Source: Lacipirellulaceae bacterium (GTDB lineage: Bacteria; Planctomycetota; Planctomycetia; Pirellulales; Lacipirellulaceae). From it: a DNA stretch of 64,000 bases. Positions 40,883-48,990 of this stretch are shown in pieces. The notes under the pieces are model-generated. The model was not told where the DNA came from. It worked only from the letters and a program-made list of their open reading frames with translations, and did no database searches. A program made the translations under genes and the position numbers. Each line of letters begins with the position of its first letter. Position 1 is the first letter of the stretch. Where the stretch lies: assembly GCA_040218535.1 (NCBI GenBank), contig JAVJRG010000012.1:1178001-1242000 (forward strand), written 5' to 3'.

Positions 40883-42847
40883 ATGAGCACAGCGGAATAC
40901 TCCACAGATCGACTTCTCTTTAACGAAGGTGCCGAGCTGGAGAAGATTTCTTGCCACGTCTTTCAAAACGCTAAAAACGCCAGCACTTACGTAGCTGCTC
41001 AAATTGCCGACCTTATTAGGAGTAGGACGGAACAAGGGGAGATGTGCGTACTGGGTCTTGCAACTGGCAGTACCCCGGTTTCTGTCTATGACGAATTGGT
41101 TCGGCTTCATCAGGAGGAAGGCCTTAGCTTTCGGAACGTCATCACGTTCAATCTAGATGAGTATTTCCCAATGCAGCCTGAAGAGCTGCAGAGTTACGTT
41201 CGCTTTATGAACGAGCATCTCTTTGATCGGGTTGATATTCAGAAAGAGAACGCACACGTTCCTGATGGAACACTCGATGAATCGGAAGTGGCCGACTACT
41301 GTCGCGACTACGAACAAGCGATCATTGACGCAGGCGGCATCGACATTCAACTATTAGGCATCGGACGCACGGGGCATATCGGCTTCAACGAGCCGGGTTC
41401 GGGGCGTGAAAGCCGCACGCGTCTCATTACGCTCGATAAGGTGACTCGTCGTGACGCAGCCAGCGACTTCTTCGGGGAAGAGCATGTTCCGAAACGGGCC
41501 ATCACGATGGGCGTGGGGACGATTCTCGAAGCACGGCAGATTTATCTGCTCGCTTTTGGTGAAGGGAAAGCGCCGGTTGTTGCCCAAGCGATCGAGGGTG
41601 AGGTTTCTAAGTCCATCGCGGCCAGCTTTCTGCAGGAACATGCCAATGCCAAAATCGTTCTCGACGACGCGGCCGCTGAGCAGCTCACCCGCTACCGTTG
41701 TCCATGGGTGCTGGGTCCTTGCGATTGGGACGAGGCCCTGATACGCAAGGCCGTCATTTGGCTCTCACAACATTTGCAAAAGCCGATCCTCAAGCTGACG
41801 GTCGAAGATTACAACGAAGAGGACCTGCAAGAACTGTTGGCAAAGTATGGCACGGCCTACGATATCAATCTAAAGGTGTTCCGTCATCTGCAGTCGACAA
41901 TTACGGGTTGGCCGGGTGGCAAACCGGCTCATGCGCGTCTGCCCGGTGATCGTCCGCGCGAACATGACGATATCTTTCCGAAGCGAGTGCTGGTCTTCTC
42001 GCCGCATCCCGACGACGACGTGATCTCAATGGGAGGCACGCTTGGCCGGCTGGCTGACCAGGGGCACGAGGTGCATGTTGCCTATCAGACTTCAGGCAAC
42101 ATTGCCGTCTTCGACGACGATGTCCGTCGCCAAGCCGACCTGATTTCTGACTTCAAAGATGCTTTCGAAATCCCCGACGAAAAGGTCAGCGAAATACTCA
42201 ACGGGATTCAAGAGGCGTTGGCAAACAAGTCGCCTGGGCAAGTCGACAGTGATGCTGTTCAAGAAGTGAAAGGCCTGATCCGTAGAGGTGAGGCGCGTGC
42301 AGGGGCACGAGTTTGCGGGGTCCCTGCCGAGCGACTTCACTTTCTTGACATGCCGTTTTACGAGACGGGTCGCGTTCGCAAGAAACCGCTTGGCGAGGAA
42401 GATATTCAAATCATTGTGAACTTGTTGCAAGAACTGAAGCCGCACCAAGTTTACGCAGCAGGCGACTTGTCCGATCCTCACGGCACGCACCGAACTTGCC
42501 TGAAGGCAATCTTACAGGCGTGCGATCGCGTGCAGCAGGAATCGTGGTACGAGGTGTGCGATGTCTGGCTTTACCGTGGCGCTTGGCAAGAGTGGAGTCC
42601 GCACCAGATCGAAATGTCGGTTCCACTAAGCCCGGACGAGATGCTCCGTAAACGCAACGCGATCTTCAAGCACGAATCGCAGAAAGACCGCGCCCTTTTC
42701 CCTGGCCCTGACCCGCGAGAGTTCTGGCAACGGGCTGAAGATCGAAACCACAAAACGGCACATGTTTACGACGCGTTGGGACTAGCCGAGTATGAAGCGA
42801 TTGAAGGCTTCGTTCGTTGGAAGGGCGACTTGGACGCGTTGGTATAG
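40883..42847 (+). CDS. nagB: Glucosamine-6-phosphate deaminase fused to PIG-L deacetylase domain
   Basis: 654 aa. Residues about 20-300 are NagB: VLGLATGSTPVSVYDEL, TFNLDEY (Asp92 as the ring-opening/isomerising base), and GIGRTGHIGFNEPGS with His165 and Glu170. The E. coli triad residue Asp141 corresponds to Thr163 here. Residues about 365-640 are a PIG-L/LmbE zinc deacetylase: VLVFSPHPDDDVISMGG and DLSDPHGTHRTC carry the metal ligands. No nagA is in the neighbourhood, so the PIG-L half may deacetylate GlcNAc-6-P and pass GlcN-6-P to NagB to give fructose-6-P and ammonia. It heads a plus-strand run with the symporter and the AmiE-NamZ fusion. Confidence 0.9.
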   Translation: MSTAEYSTDRLLFNEGAELEKISCHVFQNAKNASTYVAAQIADLIRSRTEQGEMCVLGLATGSTPVSVYDELVRLHQEEGLSFRNVITFNLDEYFPMQPEELQSYVRFMNEHLFDRVDIQKENAHVPDGTLDESEVADYCRDYEQAIIDAGGIDIQLLGIGRTGHIGFNEPGSGRESRTRLITLDKVTRRDAASDFFGEEHVPKRAITMGVGTILEARQIYLLAFGEGKAPVVAQAIEGEVSKSIAASFLQEHANAKIVLDDAAAEQLTRYRCPWVLGPCDWDEALIRKAVIWLSQHLQKPILKLTVEDYNEEDLQELLAKYGTAYDINLKVFRHLQSTITGWPGGKPAHARLPGDRPREHDDIFPKRVLVFSPHPDDDVISMGGTLGRLADQGHEVHVAYQTSGNIAVFDDDVRRQADLISDFKDAFEIPDEKVSEILNGIQEALANKSPGQVDSDAVQEVKGLIRRGEARAGARVCGVPAERLHFLDMPFYETGRVRKKPLGEEDIQIIVNLLQELKPHQVYAAGDLSDPHGTHRTCLKAILQACDRVQQESWYEVCDVWLYRGAWQEWSPHQIEMSVPLSPDEMLRKRNAIFKHESQKDRALFPGPDPREFWQRAEDRNHKTAHVYDALGLAEYEAIEGFVRWKGDLDALV

Positions 42848-42907
42848 TAGCAACCCTGGACTTAGCTCAGCCGTCCCGACTCTGACCTTATCCGGATACT
42901 TTTCGCC

Positions 42908-44383
42908 ATTCAAACCGTCGACTCGGTCATCGTTGTTCTTTACCTCTTGGGCGCCCTCGGCCTGGGGCTCTGGGTAGGGCGCGGTCAGAAGAGTACGGTT
43001 GACTACTTCTTGGGCGGTAGGTCGCTCCCCTGGTGGGCGTTGTTGCTTTCGATCGTTGCTACCGAGACCAGCACAGTGACGTTTCTTAGCGTCCCAGGGT
43101 TCGTTTTCGCCGCGGGTGGCGATATGACCTTCCTGCAAATCACCTTCGGCTACGTTGTTGGCCGAATCCTGGTCGCCTATCTCCTCTTGCCGCTCTTTTT
43201 TCGTGGTGAACTGTTCACCTCTTACGAGGTGCTCGAAACCCGCTTTGGCACCGCGACCCGCCGTGCGACTTCGCTCCTCTTCTTGATCACGCGAAACGTC
43301 AGCGACGCGCTCCGGCTCTATCTCTCGGCACTTGCCATGCGAGAGGCGATCGGTCTGGATTTTACGACCTGCGTCGTGGGCCTTGGCATCATTACTATCG
43401 CCTACACTTTCTTTGGAGGGATGAAGTCCGTCGTCTGGAACGATTGTGTCCAGTTCGTTATCTATATGCTGGGTGCCTTCATTGCGCTGCTTGTGATCCG
43501 CAATCAACTTCCAGGCGGCTGGGAGCAGCTTTGGAAGTTTGGCCAGGATAGCAATCGCTTACGAGTGTTTGATTTCGATTTCGATCTCACGAAGAAAACG
43601 ATGACGTTTTGGGCCGGACTGGTTGGTGGGCTCTTCTTAACGGCTGCCACGCACGGCACTGACCAAATGATGGTCCAGCGCTATTTGTCTGCCAAGTCAG
43701 AACGCTCCGCGGGTCTGGCGATCATCATGAGCGGCGTGCTTGTTATGGCACAGTTTGCATTGTTCCTATTCATCGGAGCAGCGCTCGCTTGTTTCTACCA
43801 AGAGTTTCCCGTTAGTGAGCAGTTCGGCGACAAAGGGAACGACCGTGTGTTTGCATACTTTATCGTTAATAACTTGCCGGTTGGGCTGGTTGGTTTGACC
43901 ATTGCGGCCGTACTAGCTGCAACGATGTCGACACTCTCCAGTTCACTGAACTCTTCGGCCACGGCGTTCATTAACGATATTTATCTTCCTTTGAGAAAGA
44001 ACGAGTTGAATGCTGTACAGCAGTTTAAGCTTGGACAACTCTCCACGGCGGTCTTTGGTGTATTACAAATCATTATCGCCCTGCTAAGTGAAGAGTACGG
44101 AGCAACACAGAATACGGTAGGTAAAGTACTTTCAGTAGCAGGGTTTGCGCTAGGTCCTATGTTAGGGATGTACTTTCTAGCTGTACTTACCCAGCGCGTG
44201 ACACAGGTCCCCGCTCTGCTTGGCTTCGCTTGTGGAATCTATGTCTTGGTTTGCGTGACCTATATTGCTAGCGTCCACTGGGCGTGGTTCTCTGCGATCG
44301 GCGCAGTTTCAACATTGCTTTACGGGCTGATGTTTAGCTTTCTAATCGACAAGTCTCCCTCGGACTCGTTGCAAGGTAACTAG
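42908..44383 (+). CDS. Sodium:solute symporter (SSS family), unusual start
   Basis: About 491 aa with about 13 membrane helices. SSS motifs: STVDYFLGGRSLPWWALL, ATETSTVTFLSVPGF, and ATMSTLSSSLNSSATAFINDI, with the sodium-site Ser/Thr pair. The frame is open from 42866, but no ATG, GTG or TTG occurs before TTG 42947, which would cut the first helix in half (SVIVVLYLLGALGLGLWVG). ATT at 42908 would give the expected N-terminus, so I use it; a non-canonical start or a sequence error are both possible. It lies between nagB and amiE-namZ (8-bp gap), so GlcNAc, MurNAc or a muropeptide is the likely cargo. Confidence 0.8.
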   Translation: MQTVDSVIVVLYLLGALGLGLWVGRGQKSTVDYFLGGRSLPWWALLLSIVATETSTVTFLSVPGFVFAAGGDMTFLQITFGYVVGRILVAYLLLPLFFRGELFTSYEVLETRFGTATRRATSLLFLITRNVSDALRLYLSALAMREAIGLDFTTCVVGLGIITIAYTFFGGMKSVVWNDCVQFVIYMLGAFIALLVIRNQLPGGWEQLWKFGQDSNRLRVFDFDFDLTKKTMTFWAGLVGGLFLTAATHGTDQMMVQRYLSAKSERSAGLAIIMSGVLVMAQFALFLFIGAALACFYQEFPVSEQFGDKGNDRVFAYFIVNNLPVGLVGLTIAAVLAATMSTLSSSLNSSATAFINDIYLPLRKNELNAVQQFKLGQLSTAVFGVLQIIIALLSEEYGATQNTVGKVLSVAGFALGPMLGMYFLAVLTQRVTQVPALLGFACGIYVLVCVTYIASVHWAWFSAIGAVSTLLYGLMFSFLIDKSPSDSLQGN

Positions 44384-44391
44384 AGGATGCT

Positions 44392-46743
44392 ATGAATTCT
44401 TACAAACTGCTATTAGCAATCTTTCTTCTTGCGTGCCTGCAGAGTGCCACTTCGGCAGAGCAGTTACTGCCTTCCTCTCGTCTCGAAAAAACCACGCCCG
44501 AGCGTCTTGGGTTCGATCCCGGGCACCTTTCGCGAATTGAGACGCAGGTTCGCAGCGAGATTCTCAAAGGGAAAATCCCCGGTGCGGTCGTCGTGGTTGG
44601 TCGCCAGAAGGGCATCGCCTATGCCAAGGCGTTCGGAAATCGTCAGGTGGAACCTTCTAAAGAGAAGATGATGCTCGACACCGTGTTCGATCTAGCGTCG
44701 CTGACAAAACCAATCGCCACAGCAACCAGCATCATGATTCTTGTCGAGCGTGGGCAAGTCAGTCTACGTGAACCGGTTTCCACGTACCTGCCTGAATTCG
44801 GCCAGAACGGCAAAAAGTTAATCACGGTCGAACAACTGCTGACTCATCAGGGAGGACTCATCCCTGATAACAAATTGGCGGACTATCAAGACGGAATTGA
44901 CCAGGCCTGGACGAACATCTGGGAGCTTGAGCCGACCGACGCTTTAGGGAAGCGTTTCGTTTACACGGACGTGGGTTTTCTTGTCTTGGCCAAGATCGTC
45001 GAGAAAGTCAGCGGGCAAACGATTGCTGAGTTTGCTCTGGAGAATATCTATCAACCCCTCGGCATGACCGAGACCGGTTACGTGCCCGCGGATGAACTTC
45101 GACAGCGAGCTGCCACAACGGAGCAACGCGAGGGGCGCTGGATGAAAGGTGAGGTCCACGACCCGCGCGCTTATTTGCTTGAGGGAGTCGCCGGGCACGC
45201 GGGACTATTCTCGACAGCTCACGATTTGTCAATTTACGCTCGCGCGTTGCTGGCCGGAGGCACCCTTGATGGGCGGCGAATTCTCGGCCGGATAACGCTC
45301 AACGAAATGACCTCCCCACGCAACATCGCCGGGCAACGACGGGGGCTCGGCTGGGACATGCGGAGCAAGTACTCCAGCAATCGGGGCGAACTGCTCACTA
45401 AGCACGCTTTTGGTCATGGCGGCTTCACCGGCACGGCCATTTGGATTGATCCCGAGCTTGATCTGTTCTACATCGTTCTCTCCAATCGCGTTCATCCCGA
45501 CGGTAAGGGGAGCGTTAATCCACTTGCGGGGCGGATAGGTACGATCGCAGCCGCATCGATCGTTGAAACGAAGAAACCTGCCGCGACACGCTCCAAAGCT
45601 TCCAGCGGACGAGTCGTTTTCAATGGAATTGATGTGCTCGAGCGTGAGAAGTTCAAGTCCCTAGCCGGTGCACGAGTCGGACTAATCACGAACCACACAG
45701 GACTCAACCGCGAGGGAAAACGGACGGTTGATTTGATTCACACTGCGGAGCGGACCGAGTTGGTCGCCATCTTCAGCCCGGAACATGGCCTGCAAGGAAA
45801 ACTCGATCAGGCAAACATCGACCACACCACCGACGAGGCAACGGGCTTGCCGGTTTACAGTCTCTATGGCGAGTCGCGCAAACCGAGCGAGGGGCAACTC
45901 CAAGGTATCGACACGCTGGTCTTCGATATCCAAGACATAGGTGCGCGGTTCTATACGTACATCTCGACGATGGGGTTGGCGATGGAAGCAGCGGCGGAGC
46001 AAGGCATTCGCTTCGTCGTGCTGGATCGTCCGAATCCCTTGAATGGTCTCATCATCGAGGGGCCGCTGCTGGACGAAGGAAAAGAGTCTTTCATCGCCTA
46101 CCACTCGATGCCGGTCCGTCATGGCATGACGATTGGCGAACTGGCGAAGATGTTCCGCAAGGAACGAAACCTGAACCTCGCTCTCCGCGTTGTTGAAATA
46201 ACGGGTTGGAGTCGCGGTGACTATTGGGATCAAACCGGTCTCACTTGGGTAAACCCCTCACCGAATATGCGTAGCTTGAACCAAGCGGTGCTTTACCCGG
46301 GAGTCTGTTTGCTGGAGCCAACCAATGTATCGGTAGGCCGCGGTACCGATACCCCGTTCGAAGTCGTGGGGGCACCATGGATTAAGGAGCGTGAGTTGGC
46401 CAAACACCTCAACAGCATGGAGTTGGCGGGCGTCCGCTTTGTTCCAATCCGATTCACCCCCACAGCGAGCAAGCATAAGGGCGAAGAATGCGGAGGCGTG
46501 AATATCATCGTCACGAATCGACAAGGCTTTCGAGCCTTCCCGGTCGGCTTGCACCTAGCCGCGGCGCTCCAGCAGTTCTACCCAGACGATTGGGATACCA
46601 CGCGAATGAATCACCTTTTGCGCAGCGATGATGTGTTGGCGACTATTCTCCAGTCCAAAAGCCTTGCGGAGTGCAAAGCGAAGTGCCAGCAGCAATCAAA
46701 CCTGTTTAAGAAGAGGCGGCAGCCGTACTTGCTGTATCGGTAG
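44392..46743 (+). CDS. AmiE-NamZ fusion: beta-lactamase-fold amidase plus exo-N-acetylmuramidase (DUF1343)
   Basis: 783 aa, signal peptide MNSYKLLLAIFLLACLQSATSA. Residues about 35-390 are a class C beta-lactamase-like serine hydrolase: S103LTK, Y191TD, and HGGFTGT (342-348). Residues about 410-783 are DUF1343 (PF07075): GIDVLE, GLITNHTGLNREGKRT, FSPEHGLQG, LVFDIQDIGARFYTYISTMG, LDRPNPL and PSPNMRSLNQAVLYPG. In Bacillus subtilis the separate proteins AmiE (YbbE) and NamZ (YbbC) work with NagZ: AmiE removes peptides from MurNAc and NamZ releases terminal MurNAc. Here both are joined in one exported protein, next to a symporter, with NagZ 7 kb further. Convergent with the GHL10 gene (3 bp apart). 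Confidence 0.9.
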   Translation: MNSYKLLLAIFLLACLQSATSAEQLLPSSRLEKTTPERLGFDPGHLSRIETQVRSEILKGKIPGAVVVVGRQKGIAYAKAFGNRQVEPSKEKMMLDTVFDLASLTKPIATATSIMILVERGQVSLREPVSTYLPEFGQNGKKLITVEQLLTHQGGLIPDNKLADYQDGIDQAWTNIWELEPTDALGKRFVYTDVGFLVLAKIVEKVSGQTIAEFALENIYQPLGMTETGYVPADELRQRAATTEQREGRWMKGEVHDPRAYLLEGVAGHAGLFSTAHDLSIYARALLAGGTLDGRRILGRITLNEMTSPRNIAGQRRGLGWDMRSKYSSNRGELLTKHAFGHGGFTGTAIWIDPELDLFYIVLSNRVHPDGKGSVNPLAGRIGTIAAASIVETKKPAATRSKASSGRVVFNGIDVLEREKFKSLAGARVGLITNHTGLNREGKRTVDLIHTAERTELVAIFSPEHGLQGKLDQANIDHTTDEATGLPVYSLYGESRKPSEGQLQGIDTLVFDIQDIGARFYTYISTMGLAMEAAAEQGIRFVVLDRPNPLNGLIIEGPLLDEGKESFIAYHSMPVRHGMTIGELAKMFRKERNLNLALRVVEITGWSRGDYWDQTGLTWVNPSPNMRSLNQAVLYPGVCLLEPTNVSVGRGTDTPFEVVGAPWIKERELAKHLNSMELAGVRFVPIRFTPTASKHKGEECGGVNIIVTNRQGFRAFPVGLHLAAALQQFYPDDWDTTRMNHLLRSDDVLATILQSKSLAECKAKCQQQSNLFKKRRQPYLLYR

Positions 46744-46746
46744 CCG

Positions 46747-48741
46747 CTAACGCCGCTTGCGTGCAGAACCGGCAGTTCCCGTGATTGCCAAAATTAGAAG
46801 CACAGTGGTACTAGGCTCTGGAACTGCTGAGGAGGCCAACGCACCAGAGCCGCTGGGCGCAAAGTTCTGTTGCCAGGTCAGAAAGTCTGCACCGTCGGAG
46901 TTGCCATCGTCGTTCGCATCCGAGTCGCCGTTCGCTCCATAGTCGCCGAGCCACTGCGTAAGGTCCTGGCCATCAACGTCGCCATCCCCGTCGAAGTCCG
47001 CAGGGTCGGTCGCTACCAAGCCGGCCAAGTATCCATCCGGATTGTGCGAAATCGTATCGAGGTAGATCGTTGCATCACCTGCTCCAAAAAACTGAATCGA
47101 ATCGATGGTCACCGTTGAGCCCGTGATACTTCCGTTTCCGGTTACCCAACCTTCCCATTGCCGATCGTCTTCGAGATTCCACTGGTAGAGGTGCCACTCG
47201 CCATCGGCCTGGACTGGTTGAAGAAATCCCCGGTCCGCGGTGCCCGGATCGTCGAGAGCAATTTGTACGGTAATCCCCGGATCGTCGGTCTTCAGCCAAA
47301 AGCCGATGAAACCCTCTGAGGTGAAGGCATCGTTGTTGCCGGGGCTACCGCCGCCAGCCAGATGTCGGAAGAACCATCCCCCAGGATCGCCGTCGATAAA
47401 CAATTCTTGTGATCCACTGCCGCTCTGGGCTTCGGTGGTCACCATCGTCGCGGTCGAGTTCGCACCGATGCCAATATTCGATCCGGAAAATGTCGGAGAC
47501 GAACTGAAGTTGCCCTCGTTCACCTCGAAATCTTCCAAGGAGTTGCCTTGCCCACTGGCATTGGGGTCGCTGAACGAATCGATAAGTGCCTTAATGGATG
47601 CCCGCTCGCTGGAGCTATAGCCGTTGAAGTAAGCCGGCTGGTCGTAGAAGTTGATTCCGTCGGCTCCCATTAAGAAGGCGCGTTCGATTTGGCTCCGCGT
47701 CAAGGCGGCCCCGCCTCCGCCGCCCGCGACATGAAGATAGGAGGCGAGTGTTGGCCTTACGTCCGTGTTCGTCGGAATGCTCATGGTATTAAGCAGGTTG
47801 TCATTGAACAAATCACCGTCATTGGACGCACTCAAGTAGATCATAGGCATCATGATGTCGAAGTAATCGTTCTCCAGCCATGTCCGGTAGTCCTGCATGT
47901 AGTCGTTCACGCCCACATCCGGATCACGCCATACCGAGGCCGAGTATTCCATCGTCCGACCGGTGCTCGTTTCCGCGGCATTCACCGTTTGGCTGATTGT
48001 TGCCACGAGGTCGGTAATCCGCCCCGCGATGTAGTTCTCATAAGCCGCCGCATTCGCTGGGTTCGAGCCGTCCAAGCCCGTTGCCGCGTTGAACAGCTGA
48101 TGCGAGAGCGAATCGTGCGGCAAGCGATCAAAGTTCGAAGTGCCCGGGATATAGCGAATGTAGTCGAGATGGATGCCGTCGACGTTGTAGTTGGTCGCCA
48201 CATCGTTGACCACGTTGTTGATGTGCGTGTGAACCTCCGGCAGGATTGGATTCACGCTGGAATAAGGCAACGTGCCCCAGCCGGCTTGCGGTTCAAGGTT
48301 GCCGTTCAAATCACGCAGGCGGAAGCTGGGATTCGTGTTGTTGTACATGTGGCCGCTTGGTGGATTGATTGAATTCGTGTTCCACATGTTGGTGGAATTG
48401 AACCAAGCATGGACTTTCAAGCCACGTGAGTGTGCCGCATCGAGGGCCGTCTGCAAGGGGTCGAACCCGTTGGTCATGAATGCAGCCCGCGGTTCGACGT
48501 TGCTGTTGTACAGAGCGTCGCCGCGTGCTCGTACTTGCCAGACAACATCGGTGAACCCTTCATCAGCAGCATCCTGCATGATGCTGTTGATCTCGTTGGT
48601 CATCGACGTGATGTTACCTGTGAATGGAAAGTCGAAACGGTCAACGAAGATCGTTCTCGTTTCTCCAAAGTCAGCTCGTGCCGTTGTTGTCACAGAAAGC
48701 AGAATGGTGGCGCATGCTGCGTGAAAAAGAAAAGCTCTCAT
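46747..48741 (-). CDS. GHL10/DigH-type glycosidase with jelly-roll, dockerin-like and PEP-CTERM segments
   Basis: 664 aa from ATG 48741, seven codons after another ATG; a GGGA lies just upstream. Signal peptide (FLFHAACATILLSVTTTARA). Residues about 25-375 are a GHL10 domain (PF02638): DVVWQVRARGDALYNS, GLKVHAWFNSTNMW, NVDGIHLDYIRY and YSASVWRDPDVG. E. coli DigH of this family cleaves peptide-free glycan strands. Residues about 385-590 hold the same jelly-roll module as the SpoIID protein (IGFWLKTDDPGITVQIALDD). Then dockerin-like loops (DFDGDGDVDGQDLTQW, DANDDGNSDGADFLTW) and VPEPSTTVLLILAITGTAG with RKRR tail. A surface-anchored denuded-glycan hydrolase is the likely role. Confidence 0.85.
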   Translation of the reverse strand: MRAFLFHAACATILLSVTTTARADFGETRTIFVDRFDFPFTGNITSMTNEINSIMQDAADEGFTDVVWQVRARGDALYNSNVEPRAAFMTNGFDPLQTALDAAHSRGLKVHAWFNSTNMWNTNSINPPSGHMYNNTNPSFRLRDLNGNLEPQAGWGTLPYSSVNPILPEVHTHINNVVNDVATNYNVDGIHLDYIRYIPGTSNFDRLPHDSLSHQLFNAATGLDGSNPANAAAYENYIAGRITDLVATISQTVNAAETSTGRTMEYSASVWRDPDVGVNDYMQDYRTWLENDYFDIMMPMIYLSASNDGDLFNDNLLNTMSIPTNTDVRPTLASYLHVAGGGGGAALTRSQIERAFLMGADGINFYDQPAYFNGYSSSERASIKALIDSFSDPNASGQGNSLEDFEVNEGNFSSSPTFSGSNIGIGANSTATMVTTEAQSGSGSQELFIDGDPGGWFFRHLAGGGSPGNNDAFTSEGFIGFWLKTDDPGITVQIALDDPGTADRGFLQPVQADGEWHLYQWNLEDDRQWEGWVTGNGSITGSTVTIDSIQFFGAGDATIYLDTISHNPDGYLAGLVATDPADFDGDGDVDGQDLTQWLGDYGANGDSDANDDGNSDGADFLTWQQNFAPSGSGALASSAVPEPSTTVLLILAITGTAGSARKRR

Positions 48742-48875
48742 CGTTTCCCTGTTCCGTATCAAATGAAGAGACGCATTACCTCCATGTTAGGCACTGGCGA
48801 AGAACTAAACAACGTTATGGTTCTGTCCGATTTCCGAAAGAATAAGCACGACTTGTGCTGTGTTCATTAGCCGCT

Positions 48876-48901
48876 TCGCAAAAGCGTGAGGGGTTTGCGC
48901 A
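48876..48901 (+). promoter_or_regulatory. Phased GCGCA repeat, copy 12 (one mismatch)
   Basis: TCGCA at 48876 and GCGCA at 48897, 21 bp apart, in the divergent promoter region of the GHL10 gene (48741, minus, 134 bp away) and the DUF1559-led operon (48991, plus, 89 bp away). The TTCGCAAAAGCGTGA context nearly repeats copy 6. Confidence 0.55.
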
Positions 48902-48990
48902 AGTCGGAGGTGTCCACTTATGGGTTTGCCTTAGAATCGACTGCAAGGCAGCTTGGTCCACGCTTGCAACTCCAACGAGGAATGTTTGTT

